From: JAAYOS01 sp050950785
GTDB lineage: Bacteria > Bacillota > Clostridia > Oscillospirales > JAAYOS01
Direction: 5' to 3'
Assembly (NCBI GenBank): GCA_050950785.1
Contig: JBMNIG010000028.1
Location: 1 to 64,000 of the forward strand
Length of the DNA: 64,000 nt
This document shows positions 54,867 through 64,000 of this stretch, piece after piece. The notes below the pieces were generated by a model. It saw nothing but the letters and a program-made list of their open reading frames with translations. It did not search any database and had not been told where the DNA came from. A program made the translations under genes and the position numbers. Each line of letters starts with the position of its first letter. The stretch's first letter is position 1.

Positions 54867-56423
54867 TTACACATAGTCTTCAAGTCCAAGCCTTACGTAC
54901 TGTTCAGCAGGTGCATCGCTTTCTTTCATTAACTTGACGAGAAGGCGGATCATTCTTTCCTCAATTTCCGGATCATTTATCGGAGACTCTTGGTTAGGAT
55001 CAGTTTTTAGGTCATAGAGAACTGTTCTGTTTTTGCTAGTCGGCTCCATACGGCTCATGCGGCGAGCAAGCATACCTAAATCTATATTTGAGTTTTTCAG
55101 CTGACCTGGACGAAACATCATCCTGGGAGCCGGCTGCATCCCACCTTCGATTTTCATGAGCGGGGCACCCTTTGTAAAAGAGAATGGAGGAGCTATTTCA
55201 ATGGTTTTCATTTCTTCAACCGAGAACAAGCAACGCATATGAGTAGGCATATGAGTATATTCATAGAGAGGCTTGTTGCCTTTGGAATGATCATAGTCGC
55301 GCATGTAGACATAGCGGCCATCGGTTACATGCACAAGGCCCCCGTGGGTTCCAAATAGCACTCCATCATGAATTTGGGTATCATTTTCAATAACAGGACG
55401 AAGGGGTTTCCCTTGCATATCCTTTGGTATCTCGATTCCAAAGAAATCTAGAATAGTAGGGGCTAAATCGATAGTCTGCACCAGAGCACTTCTACGTTCT
55501 CCCTTTATGCCTGTGCGAGGATCCCAGACAAATAGAGGTGTGTGCGAAACTTCGTTGTACATAGGATGTGAGCCTTTTGCCCACATGTTATGTTCACCGA
55601 GCATAAAGCCGTGGTCGGTATTGACTATAAGCATCGTGTCTTTCCACATATCGTTTTCATCCATGAAATCCAGCACTTTACCAAGTTTGTTGTCACACAT
55701 GGTAAGAAGTGCGGCATATTCATAGCGGCAGTGATCGACCACATTGCGCGGCTCGGTTACAGGACCGTAAGGAGGCCAGTCAAACTCCGGACCATCATAT
55801 TCGTGCGGATATAGTTTTTTATACTCTTCCTGAGTAAAGAATGGTTCATGTGGATCAAATGTTTCCAGCTGCAAATACCAATTGTCGGCATCTTTGTTGG
55901 TCTCCAAGAATTCCAAACCTAATCTGAAGGTCGTAGACTGAGGCATTTTTTCATCGCTGTCTATGTATTTGCGATTTATAGTGTCTTGAATGCGCATACC
56001 CATGCCTGAGCTTGCATCTATTCCTATTGAAGAAGGGTCAACAACGCCTTTCCATCGATCACCTTCCTGTCCACGTACGATTTCCCATGAACTGTAGCGA
56101 TGATGATAAGTTGCTCCTCCGTCTTCCCAGTAGTGCTGATGGTCACTGACCAGATGGCTATATATGCCATTTTCATGAAGGATTTCAGGCATGGAGTCAT
56201 CGTAGGGCTCGATTGGACCCCAACTGCGATGGAGGAAGTTGTACCTTCCCGTATGTAACTCTCGGCGGGCAGGCATACAGGGAAAACTACCTATGTAGCT
56301 CGCATCAAAAGTGACCGTTTTTTCCGCCAAACGCTTAAAGTTAGGGGTTATAGTCCAATCACAGCCGTAAGTGGACAACATATGACGGTTGAGTGAATCG
56401 AACATTACCATGATAGCTCTCAT
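54867..56423 (-). CDS. Cys-type sulfatase
   Basis: 518-residue hydrolase of sulfate esters. The N-terminus IMVMFDSLNRHMLSTYG holds the calcium-binding Asp; CxPxR appears as Cys49-Met-Pro-Ala-Arg53 and Cys49 would become formylglycine. The metal site continues at NTDHGFMLGEH. No signal peptide is visible, so it acts inside the cell, probably on imported sulfated oligosaccharides. AAAGGA precedes the ATG. The specific substrate cannot be read from sequence; heparan- or mucin-type glycans are candidates. Confidence 0.92.
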   Translation of the reverse strand: MRAIMVMFDSLNRHMLSTYGCDWTITPNFKRLAEKTVTFDASYIGSFPCMPARRELHTGRYNFLHRSWGPIEPYDDSMPEILHENGIYSHLVSDHQHYWEDGGATYHHRYSSWEIVRGQEGDRWKGVVDPSSIGIDASSGMGMRIQDTINRKYIDSDEKMPQSTTFRLGLEFLETNKDADNWYLQLETFDPHEPFFTQEEYKKLYPHEYDGPEFDWPPYGPVTEPRNVVDHCRYEYAALLTMCDNKLGKVLDFMDENDMWKDTMLIVNTDHGFMLGEHNMWAKGSHPMYNEVSHTPLFVWDPRTGIKGERRSALVQTIDLAPTILDFFGIEIPKDMQGKPLRPVIENDTQIHDGVLFGTHGGLVHVTDGRYVYMRDYDHSKGNKPLYEYTHMPTHMRCLFSVEEMKTIEIAPPFSFTKGAPLMKIEGGMQPAPRMMFRPGQLKNSNIDLGMLARRMSRMEPTSKNRTVLYDLKTDPNQESPINDPEIEERMIRLLVKLMKESDAPAEQYVRLGLEDYV

Positions 56424-56509
56424 AAAACATTCGTCCTTTCTGTATAAACCTTTAACCTGGATATACTATACAGATTGTATTGCTTGCTGTCAACCCCTAA
56501 TTTGATAAA

Positions 56510-57550
56510 TCATAAATAGTAATGAGGAGCAGTCCTATTGATTATCGGAGTCAGGGAGGGCTGAACTATCTCATGACGGATATCACTTTCATCTTCCAGA
56601 AGTCTCAAAATGGATTCGGCACAAGTTTTGCCGATAACCAGATTAGGAAGATAGCTGTAAAAAAGGTTTGAAAATAGATCTGCCGATAGTTCGCCTTGTG
56701 CAAGTGTTGCAACGGGGATATCTAAGTTTATATCCTTTAGAACTTGTAATGTGGGCTGATCCATACCGCTCCAACTGCAGATCAAAGCAGACTTATCATC
56801 AAGATCCTCTGCTCTGGTTCTTAACTGAGGAATGTAACATCCTGTAAAGTCACCATATTTGCGCTTAAAGTCATATTCAATGACGATAGTCTCAACTTGG
56901 ACATCAGGAAATTCAAATGCTGCACGGCGAACCCCTTGTTCCCGTTCTCTTTCCTGTCTGTTATCAATACTTGGGCGGACATAAAATATCTTCTTTACCC
57001 CTTTTTTTTCAACCAAAAAGTTAGTCATATCGTATGCGCCTTTAAAATAATCAATAACAACTGAAGAGATGTTTCTGTTCGTTTCACAGTCACTTACAAC
57101 AAAAGGAATACGTTGCCCAACAACTATGTTCTCCACTTCAGGATCCAATGCGCTTGCATCTGCACCGAGGTATACGATTCCATCAATTTTATGAGAAAAG
57201 AATGCACCTAAATATTCCGGATATCCGTTTTCCATAATCTTAGAAGAACAGTGGAGAATGCTATAGGACTTCTCTCGTAGAGCATCTATCATACCCTGGA
57301 GCACTTGAGCATGCCTGGGTAGAGTTAGTGATTGATAAACAACGACACCGATGCAGTTTGTTCGGCTGGATTGAAGAGTCTTAGCAGCGCTGTTTGAAAT
57401 ATAGTTGAGCTGTTTAGCCGCTTCAAATACTCGATTTTTTGTTTTTGCAGATATTTTTTTATTTGGGTTGTTATTTAGAACATATGATACAGTCGCAACC
57501 GACACATCTGCCAACTTCGCAACATCTTTTATAGTCGCTTTATATCTCAT
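56510..57550 (-). CDS. LacI-family transcriptional regulator
   Basis: 346 residues: N-terminal helix-turn-helix TIKDVAKLADVSVATVSYVLN, hinge helix with AAKTLQSS, then a periplasmic-binding-protein-like sensor domain. It is expected to bind a sugar and control the sulfatase locus. Divergent from the first binding-protein gene; half-sites TTTAGTTAA/TTAACTAAA fill the intergenic region (57582-57821). GGGAGA precedes the ATG. Confidence 0.92.
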   Translation of the reverse strand: MRYKATIKDVAKLADVSVATVSYVLNNNPNKKISAKTKNRVFEAAKQLNYISNSAAKTLQSSRTNCIGVVVYQSLTLPRHAQVLQGMIDALREKSYSILHCSSKIMENGYPEYLGAFFSHKIDGIVYLGADASALDPEVENIVVGQRIPFVVSDCETNRNISSVVIDYFKGAYDMTNFLVEKKGVKKIFYVRPSIDNRQEREREQGVRRAAFEFPDVQVETIVIEYDFKRKYGDFTGCYIPQLRTRAEDLDDKSALICSWSGMDQPTLQVLKDINLDIPVATLAQGELSADLFSNLFYSYLPNLVIGKTCAESILRLLEDESDIRHEIVQPSLTPIINRTAPHYYL

Positions 57551-57581
57551 TATCTACCACATTCTCCCATTGATTATTATA

Positions 57582-57601
57582 TTTAGTTAAAATTAACCTA
57601 A
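57582..57601. promoter_or_regulatory. LacI-type operator, site 1
   Basis: TTTAGTTAA-AA-TTAACCTAA, an inverted pair close to the regulator start codon. Confidence 0.55.
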
Positions 57602-57670
57602 GTATAATAATAAGATAAAATTGTTTGTAAGTCAACATTATTGTAAAGCAATAAATAATGGTATAACTGT

Positions 57671-57732
57671 TTAACTAAAATAAATTTAAGTTTTGTAAGT
57701 AATGACAATAACGCGTCCCAAATTTTAGTTAA
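57671..57732. promoter_or_regulatory. single operator half-sites
   Basis: TTAACTAAA at 57671-57679 and TTTAGTTAA at 57724-57732, the second just upstream of the weak promoter. Confidence 0.4.
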
Positions 57733-57800
57733 TCTGTCAATAGACTTAAAGATATAACTGATACATAATAAATTATAGCTGGAATAAAGGAGGTTATTAA

Positions 57801-57821
57801 TAGGTTAAACAATTAACTAAA
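57801..57821. promoter_or_regulatory. LacI-type operator, site 2
   Basis: TAGGTTAA-ACAA-TTAACTAAA, an inverted pair like site 1 but with a 4-base centre. Confidence 0.5.
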
Positions 57822-57996
57822 TATGGAAGTTTTCTTAAAAATTCTTACTAGCACTTCGTAAAAAATTCTAATTCCTTACTTGATTGACTAAAAAGTCAAT
57901 TATGACACGTAAGTCCTGTTATTAAAGGATTATCCAGCGACTAAGCAGGAGCGCTGCAAATCATCCTGCAAATTATGACACACGGGGAGAGTAACT

Positions 57997-59694
57997 ATGA
58001 AAAAAACTATCTCACTTTTACTTGTAGCCCTAATGTTATTTGCATTTACTTCTTGCAGTAACGAAAATGAAGGCAAAGAGCCCTCGCCCTCAGCTACTCC
58101 GTCTACATCCGTTCCGCAGGAAAGCGATTCTCCAACAGAATCAGAAGCACCCTCTACCGAAATTAAGCTACCGATATCCGATGAAAAAGTTACATTTTCG
58201 ATGTGGGGTTGCACACCTCAGGCAGGCGCTGACTTGGTCACCGAAAATGATTCCTACGCTCGCCAGAAACTAGAGGAAATCACCAACGTACATATTGAAT
58301 GGATACATCCCACAATAGGTCAAGAAGCAGTGCAGTTCAATCTTATGATGACAAGCGGAAATTTGCCTGATGCAATTACTTCAACTTTTGGATATTTTAT
58401 GGGTGGTATGGATAAGTATATTGATGATCAGCTTATTGTACCACTTGAAGATTACGGACAATACTACCCCAATTACAACGAATGGCGTTCGAAACAGGAT
58501 CTCACTTTGCTCAGTACTGTTACCGATGGCGGACATATTGCAGGCATACATCAGTTGAGAGTTCCTTATCAGCCACAGTGGAACGGACCGATAATTCGCG
58601 AAGATCTATTGGATGATATAGGCTTTAGTGGTACTCCTGATGATATCGTTACATTAGCAGACTGGGAAAATGTCCTTACACTGTTCAAGAACTATGGTAT
58701 GAAGATTCCATACTTGGTTACAGCAGGAAGTAATGGGCTTGATCCGTATATTCTGGCAGCATTTGGACTATACACAGGAGGCTTTGGTTCTGTAACTACC
58801 GGTTACTATCAAATTGATAATATAGTTCACTACTACCCATATGAAGACTCCTATCGTGACTACCTGGAGCTTATGAATGATTGGTTTGAAAAAGGTCTTA
58901 TTGACGGAGACTTCTTTAGCCGAGATTTGCCAACATTTCAAGCAGCACTGCTAAGCGGTGATGTTGGTATAGGAAGCACCTTCAAGGCCCAGTTTGACTA
59001 TGCTAATTATAGTTCAAGTGAAGGAACACATTGGGCAGGTTTATCAGGCCCTGTAAGGACCAAAGGTCAAAAATACGAAGCACTATGCGCCCTGACTTCA
59101 AGAATGTATTATCAAGGCCAAGTGCTAACAATATCAACAACCTGCGATGAAGATTTGATTCCAATAATCCTTAAATATACCGACTATGGTTTTACCGACG
59201 AAGGATCACTGCTGTATAACTATGGTATAGAAGGTCAAGCATATGATATCGTCGACGGCAAAATCTTGTTCCGGGATATTATTACCCAAAATCCAGACGG
59301 ATTTTCTTTAAATCAAACATTCAATAAATATTGTGTATTCCACTCAGCAGTTTTCCGCTACGATTGGACAAGATCAGAAAATAATATCTCTGAGGAAGCC
59401 AAGAATCTATATAAAATTTGGGAAAGAAATTACGCCGAGGATGCAGAAGAAATGCCCTCCCTCTCAATACCCGAAGCTGACGCTGCGACCTACTCCAACC
59501 TATTTAATGATATTGATACCTATGTCAAAGAATTCACAATGGGGGTCATCACAGGTCAAACTGATCTGGATAGCGGTTGGTCAAACTATATAGCGCAACT
59601 TGAACGCATGGGTGTTCAGCAAATAATCGATATGCAACAAGAAGCCCTTGACGGATTCTATAGCCGCGATACATCCCTTGGCTTTCCCAAATAA
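57997..59694 (+). CDS. extracellular sugar-binding lipoprotein 1
   Basis: 565-residue substrate-binding protein of an ABC importer. Signal peptide with lipobox FTSC (Cys at about 20), a Ser/Thr/Pro/Glu-rich linker (24-55), then a family 1-like solute-binding domain (VTFSMWGCTPQ, MMTSGNLPDAI, PLEDYGQYYPNYNEW). This large LplA-like type is used by Gram-positive bacteria for oligosaccharides. No permease is in the window. GGGGAGAG precedes the ATG. Followed by a strong terminator. Confidence 0.88.
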   Translation: MKKTISLLLVALMLFAFTSCSNENEGKEPSPSATPSTSVPQESDSPTESEAPSTEIKLPISDEKVTFSMWGCTPQAGADLVTENDSYARQKLEEITNVHIEWIHPTIGQEAVQFNLMMTSGNLPDAITSTFGYFMGGMDKYIDDQLIVPLEDYGQYYPNYNEWRSKQDLTLLSTVTDGGHIAGIHQLRVPYQPQWNGPIIREDLLDDIGFSGTPDDIVTLADWENVLTLFKNYGMKIPYLVTAGSNGLDPYILAAFGLYTGGFGSVTTGYYQIDNIVHYYPYEDSYRDYLELMNDWFEKGLIDGDFFSRDLPTFQAALLSGDVGIGSTFKAQFDYANYSSSEGTHWAGLSGPVRTKGQKYEALCALTSRMYYQGQVLTISTTCDEDLIPIILKYTDYGFTDEGSLLYNYGIEGQAYDIVDGKILFRDIITQNPDGFSLNQTFNKYCVFHSAVFRYDWTRSENNISEEAKNLYKIWERNYAEDAEEMPSLSIPEADAATYSNLFNDIDTYVKEFTMGVITGQTDLDSGWSNYIAQLERMGVQQIIDMQQEALDGFYSRDTSLGFPK

Positions 59695-59762
59695 AAGTAA
59701 ACATATGACTTAAAGTTTCAACGAATATGCTGGAGCGTCTTGGATAAGAGTCCTATATTCTG

Positions 59763-59817
59763 ACTCCCTTTAGAGTATACAGATGGAAGATATCGGTATA
59801 CTCCGAAGGGAGTTTTT
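59763..59817 (+). terminator. terminator of the binding-protein 1 gene
   Basis: Long stem actccctttagagtatac / gtatactccgaagggagt with a small internal loop, then ttttt. Confidence 0.9.
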
Positions 59818-59911
59818 ATATTTATAAGAGTAGTGCTCGGACATATAATGTAAAACTATAATTCAAAACAAAGTTTAGAAGCAGTTTATATAAAATGCCC
59901 GTTCAATACAT

Positions 59912-61339
59912 GGTAGTGTCAATAATTTTGTGTAAATCCTACTTGTAAGATAAGAATGGTTAAGCTTTAAGAAACTTGTTCTAAAGTGTGGGCGACATTA
60001 TCTGTGTCGGTTGGCTTTTCCACGGTACGATCTGAAAACGAGAGTTGTTCAAACATTTCAGCAATTTCAAATTGTGCCATATTGAACCCTTTATGTGTCC
60101 GGCTAGCACCTTTCGCGTTGTATTCTACAACATAGCAATAAGCAAGTTTTTCTAGTGCGACCTCATTGGGAAATTGCTCTTTAGATTTAGTGAGCCGTTT
60201 GAGTTGCTTATTGAAGTTTTCAGAGATGTTGTTTGTGTATAAAGATGACTGAATTGATTTTGGAAAGCTCATGAACGAAAAGAGATTCTTTTTGCTCTGC
60301 AAAGAGCTCGTCATCTTCGGATATTTCTTACCCCACTTCTCAACAAAAGCCTGTAGATTTTGTATGGCAATAGTTACATCCGTTTGTTGATAAATGGTCT
60401 TCAAGTCATCAGCTACTGCAGCTTTGTCGCTGGCACGAACTTTATTGAGAAGGTTACGAATTAAATGGGTCCAACAGGTTTGATGCTTTGCCTTTGGAAA
60501 TATGTCAGTTACTGCATTGCCGAGACCCGTTAACTCGTCGGATACGAAGAGCAATACTTCTTTCAAACCTCTATCCTGTAAATCGACCAACATCTCTTGA
60601 TAATTGGAGGCAGCTTCAGTTGGATAGACCGCGAAGGATAAGACTTCTTTATGCCCCTCTTCATCAATCCCGAGGATAACATGGAGTGCCTCTTTGGCGA
60701 CCGTATCACGGCGCACGTTAATAAACGTCGCATCGCAGTAGAGAACAACATAGCGGTCCTTCACCGTTCTCTCAGAGAAGGCCTGTAGCTCATCAACCAT
60801 TACTTCTGTGATGTTAGAGACAGCCTGTGGAGAGTAGTGATGTCCATACATCTTCTCGATAATATCACCGATCTCACGGGTAGAGACACCTTTTTGATAT
60901 AGTAGAATGATGAAGTCCTCTAGCTGATTGTCTTGTTCTTTGAAAAGCACAGGCGTTCTGGGCGCAAACTTTCCTTTTCGAACCCTGGGTATATTCAAAT
61001 TTAAACCACCGTATTTTGTCTTTTCTGAGCGCGGGTAGTAGCCGTTTCTTGAGTTGCCACAGTGATGACCAGCGACATTGTGAGGCTCGTAGCCTAGGAA
61101 GGCTGTTCTTTCTGCTTCCATTAGAGTGTTGACTGTTTGTTCTACAGTTTTACGAATAACTTCATCAAAAGAGACGCCAGCCTCTATACCTTCGAGCACT
61201 TTTGTGGTAAAATCATTCATGAGAGGACCTCCTGTAATCTTGTGATTTGTTTTGTTACTACTACAATCTTACAAGATTTGGTCCTCTTTTTAAATGCCTA
61301 GAGAGAATTTGGCGTTTACACAATTTATTTTACACTATG
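59912..61339 (-). mobile_element. IS256-family insertion sequence with 8-bp target duplication
   Basis: 1,428-base element. Terminal imperfect inverted repeats share TAGTGT...TTGTGTAAA (left from 59914, right ending at 61337). CAATACAT is found on both sides (59904-59911 and 61340-61347), the 8-base duplication typical of IS256. Confidence 0.9.
59967..61220 (-). CDS. IS256-family transposase
   Basis: 417-residue Mutator-type transposase, intact. DDE residues sit in VVLYCDATFINVRRD (first Asp), VSDELTGLGNAV (second Asp) and TNNISENFNKQLKR (Glu); CWTHLIRNLLNKV is the family HLxRN segment. AGGAGG precedes the ATG. Functional-looking, so the insertion is probably recent. Confidence 0.95.
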   Translation of the reverse strand: MNDFTTKVLEGIEAGVSFDEVIRKTVEQTVNTLMEAERTAFLGYEPHNVAGHHCGNSRNGYYPRSEKTKYGGLNLNIPRVRKGKFAPRTPVLFKEQDNQLEDFIILLYQKGVSTREIGDIIEKMYGHHYSPQAVSNITEVMVDELQAFSERTVKDRYVVLYCDATFINVRRDTVAKEALHVILGIDEEGHKEVLSFAVYPTEAASNYQEMLVDLQDRGLKEVLLFVSDELTGLGNAVTDIFPKAKHQTCWTHLIRNLLNKVRASDKAAVADDLKTIYQQTDVTIAIQNLQAFVEKWGKKYPKMTSSLQSKKNLFSFMSFPKSIQSSLYTNNISENFNKQLKRLTKSKEQFPNEVALEKLAYCYVVEYNAKGASRTHKGFNMAQFEIAEMFEQLSFSDRTVEKPTDTDNVAHTLEQVS

Positions 61340-61518
61340 CAATACATAAATTTGTGAATCTTTATATATAAAATGTGAGATAACGTATATCAACAAATTT
61401 TTAGAACTGTTAATATAAAAACGGAGGATTTCAATATAGAACAACATAAATTTTAGAATTTTTATCGAAAAGGGTAGTGTAAAGCCTTTCGCGCCATCGA
61501 AGAAGGAGGAGCATAATT

Positions 61519-63229
61519 ATGACGAAGCGTAAACTTATCATCTTGGCACTGCTACTAATTTTTGTTTTGTCTCTGACCTATGGATGCAAAGAAGGAGACA
61601 GTGATACTCCCGATCAACCAAAGAACGGTAGTGAAACAATGGAACCAACGGATCAAGGCGATATTGACGATGAATTAGTCAATCCCGCCGGTGTATTTCC
61701 CATTGTTAATGAACAGGTTGAAATAACTTTAGCGGTTCCGCAGTCACCTAATGTTGAAGATTATTATACCAACTACTACACAAAATGGCTTGAAGAAGAA
61801 ACAGGTATCAAGCTCAACTTCATGATGATTCCTTCTGCTGAGATTGGGCAAAAAGTACAGCTTATGCTCGCAAGTGGGACAGATCTCCCCGATGCGTTTT
61901 CAGGCGTAGGCCAGGTAAATGCCAACGTGTTTACTTCAACAAATATTGTCAGATATGCCTCGGAAGGTTTGGTAATACCTCTAAACAAATATTTTGACAA
62001 GTATGGGAACAAATATCAATGAATTTCTGAAAATGGAAACTGCAGGAATGACCTACGAGCAAATAATGAAATCTGCGGACGGCAATATTTACTATATGCC
62101 TGGGTTGGCGTTTTCTACAGTAAACCGAGCATATAGCAAAATGTGGATCAACAAGGAATGGCTCGATACCCTTGGACTTGAAACACCGAAAACAACACAG
62201 CAATTCAAAGAAGTTTTACAAGCATTTGCTACTGGTGATCCCAATCAAAATGGTGTTGCTGATGAGATCCCACTTGTTGGTACAGTTCAAAATCCAACTT
62301 ATAGTATCTATGACTATTTGATTGGTTCATTTATAGCAAATAACGTAAGGTTCCACAGATTATTGGTAAACGATGGTGCAGTAAGCTATGCTGCCAACAC
62401 TGACGAGTGGCGCGAAGCGATGAAGTACATAAACGACTTGACAACGAATGGCCTTCTCAGTCCATTAACATTCACACAGGATCTCGCTTCGCTTAAGCAG
62501 ATGGTTAATGACAATAATAATATAGTCGGTGGCTATACCTCTCTGGGTGTGCAGGGAGTAGCAGTAGCAAACAACCCCGAAATTATTTCCCGATATGTTG
62601 GTTTAGCACCGCTTGAAGGGCCTAAAGGAGTTCGTCATGGAGTTCTAAGCATACCTACTCCCAGTGCAAACGGTGTAATAACAAGTGAATGCATGTACCC
62701 TGAGGCAGTATTTCGTCTTTTTGATTTTATGCTCAGTGAAGAAGCCAGCACACTTTCGAGGTTTGGTATTGAAGGCGAACACTGGGTAGTACCTGAAGAA
62801 GGGGCATTGACCAATTATGGAATGCCTGCAACCATAAATATAGTAGACAACATCTGGAATATACCACAAAACACTATGTGGCAGAATCAATGTCCTTATA
62901 TAAACAGACAGGGTGACGGCCAGCAAAGAAGTGAGAACCCCAATGACCCTGTACGGAAGAATTGTGAGGCTGCCGTCCAGTACCTGGAGTGTGAACCTCA
63001 AAACATAATACCGACGCTTACATATAGTTTGGATGAAATTGACAAGGTAAACGATATAGTAACAAACATTAATGATTATGTAGATACAATGGTCGCTAAA
63101 TTTGCTGTTGGTGAACTGAACCCATACGATGATGACGATTGGAATCGATATCTGAGAGAGTTTGAAGTGCTTGAGCTTGACAGACTTCTTGAAATCTCTC
63201 AAACGGCATATGACAGAATGAGCCAATAG
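61519..63229 (+). pseudogene. extracellular sugar-binding lipoprotein 2, one frameshift
   Basis: 569-residue substrate-binding protein when repaired. Signal peptide with lipobox TYGC (Cys at about 23), acidic linker, and a solute-binding domain (ITLAVPQSPNVEDYY, EEETGIKLNFMMIPSAE, MLASGTDLPDAF, GVADEIPLVG). The frame breaks at the GGG 62004-62006: removing one G gives the continuous KYGTNINEFLKM. GGAGGAG precedes the ATG. Paired with binding protein 1 across the IS256 element and with the second sulfatase downstream. Confidence 0.85.
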
Positions 63230-63331
63230 TCTCTCAAATTTACATTTATATCGTATATCTACATTCTGGGGTAGGTGCAGGTAAAACCGCTAAAAACCCA
63301 ACGCTATAAATCCAAAAGGAGTTGTAAGTAA

Positions 63332-64000
63332 TTGAAAGCCATACTTATTTTAATGGATACTCTTAATCGTCATATGCTGAAAGTTTATAATCCTGAGGCA
63401 AAGGCGATCACTCCAAATATTGACAGGCTTGCAGAACGGTCGATGATCATGTGTAATCATTGGATCGGCTCTGCTCCGTGCATGCCTGCCCGACGTGATA
63501 TCCTGACAGGGCGCCTCAACTTTTTGGAACGCGGATGGGGCTCGATTGAACCTTTTGATGTCACATTTGTAGAAAAACTAAGGAATAACGGAGTATTTTG
63601 TCATATAACAACTGACCACTATCATTATACGGCTATTGGTGGAGAAGGTTATCTGCAGCAATATGATACCTGGGATTTGCATCGGGGACAAGAAAGCGAT
63701 GTTTGGGTATCCAATACGAAGGATCCCGAAAATATCCCTGAGCGATATTTAGGACAGATACGAAAGCAATATCAATGGAACCGGTCCAACTTCAAAACAG
63801 ATGCGGATTATCCAACCCCCAGAACTTTCGCGTCAGCAGTTGAATGGCTTAGAGAAAATGAGGGGGCTGATGACTTTTTCCTTACGGTTGAAGTGTTTGA
63901 CCCACATGAGCCATTTGATGCAACCGATGAATTCAAAGCATTGTATCCCCATCAATACGACGGTCCGGTCTATGAATGGCCCAAGTATGCGGCAATAGAA
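63332..64000 (+). CDS. Cys-type sulfatase, 5' part
   Basis: Open to the right edge (223 codons). AILILMDTLNRHML at the N-terminus and Cys50-Met-Pro-Ala-Arg54 match the first sulfatase; later FLTVEVFDPHEPF aligns with LQLETFDPHEPF there. The TTG at 63332 is the start, 11 bases after AAGGAG. No signal peptide. It lies about 100 bases after binding protein 2 and is probably in its operon. It is a paralogue of the sulfatase at 54867. Confidence 0.88.
   Translation, partial: MKAILILMDTLNRHMLKVYNPEAKAITPNIDRLAERSMIMCNHWIGSAPCMPARRDILTGRLNFLERGWGSIEPFDVTFVEKLRNNGVFCHITTDHYHYTAIGGEGYLQQYDTWDLHRGQESDVWVSNTKDPENIPERYLGQIRKQYQWNRSNFKTDADYPTPRTFASAVEWLRENEGADDFFLTVEVFDPHEPFDATDEFKALYPHQYDGPVYEWPKYAAIE

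Larger units (their letters stand above)
57551..57996 (+). other. Regulatory intergenic region of the sulfatase locus
   Basis: 446 bases between divergent genes with no gene. Contains four operator-like half-sites and a weak promoter TAGACT-17-CATAAT (57741-57769); AAAGGAGG at 57786 has no start codon after it. Confidence 0.5.

Noticed and set aside
62645..63226. Minus-strand frame of 193 codons opposite binding protein 2
   Set aside because: Hydrophobic, Ile/Tyr-rich shadow with no start signals; the plus-strand protein is clearly homologous to known binding proteins.

Overview
The window looks like the chromosome of an anaerobic, spore-forming member of the Clostridia with moderate base composition. 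Supporting genes are the sporulation genes ylbJ, yqfC, yqfD and a SpoVD-type PASTA penicillin-binding protein, a PPi-type phosphofructokinase, an oxygen-sensitive indolepyruvate:ferredoxin oxidoreductase (iorAB), the redox repressor Rex, an S-layer-homology protein, a DAP-type MurE and an anaerobic (radical SAM) sulfatase maturase. I do not assign a species.

Layout. 1-5 kb: tail of a GtrA-like membrane protein, a frameshifted PPi-phosphofructokinase gene, an IS5/IS1182-like insertion sequence and a first, frameshifted dinB. 5-13 kb: degV, an unknown three-helix membrane protein, a small unknown gene, a stalk/LysM wall protein, iorAB and the ClpP-like tepA. 13-18 kb: zur-znuA-znuC-znuB zinc-uptake operon on the minus strand, then a decayed IS110/IS1111 element sitting upstream of it. 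18-31 kb: sporulation and housekeeping genes: ylbJ, then yqfC-yqfD-phoH-ybeY-era-recO, mutS2 (frameshifted), an HPr gene, uvrC-rsmD-coaD and a coiled-coil protein. 31-46 kb: the division and cell-wall (dcw) cluster mraZ-rsmH-ftsL-spoVD-murE-murF-mraY-ftsW-murG-murA-ftsQ-ftsZ, preceded by a promoter with MraZ boxes and, further upstream, two LexA-like boxes. 46-53 kb: a lipoprotein, rex, an isocitrate/isopropylmalate dehydrogenase, an SLH protein, twin 33-34-residue membrane miniproteins, and an SOS-type set (SRAP protein, 81-residue protein, second dinB with a LexA box). 53-64 kb: a sulfated-glycan locus with an anaerobic sulfatase maturase, two Cys-type sulfatases, a LacI-family regulator with repeated operator-like half-sites and two substrate-binding lipoproteins, interrupted by an IS256 element flanked by an 8-bp target duplication.

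How the parts work together. The dcw cluster supplies peptidoglycan precursors and the divisome but lacks murD, murC, murB and ftsA at the positions where relatives carry them. The zinc operon encodes repressor, binding protein, ATPase and permease. In the sulfatase locus the maturase would convert the active-site Cys of both sulfatases to formylglycine, and the binding proteins would capture released sugars; no permease lies in the window.

A caution about the sequence. Seven reading frames (pfk, dinB1, the IS110 transposase, mutS2, mraZ, and one binding protein; pfk and IS110 more than once) are broken or fused by single-base indels, mostly in short homopolymers. Either the assembly carries indel errors or the genome is decaying; both readings are kept open in the entries. 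No tRNA, rRNA or CRISPR array was seen.
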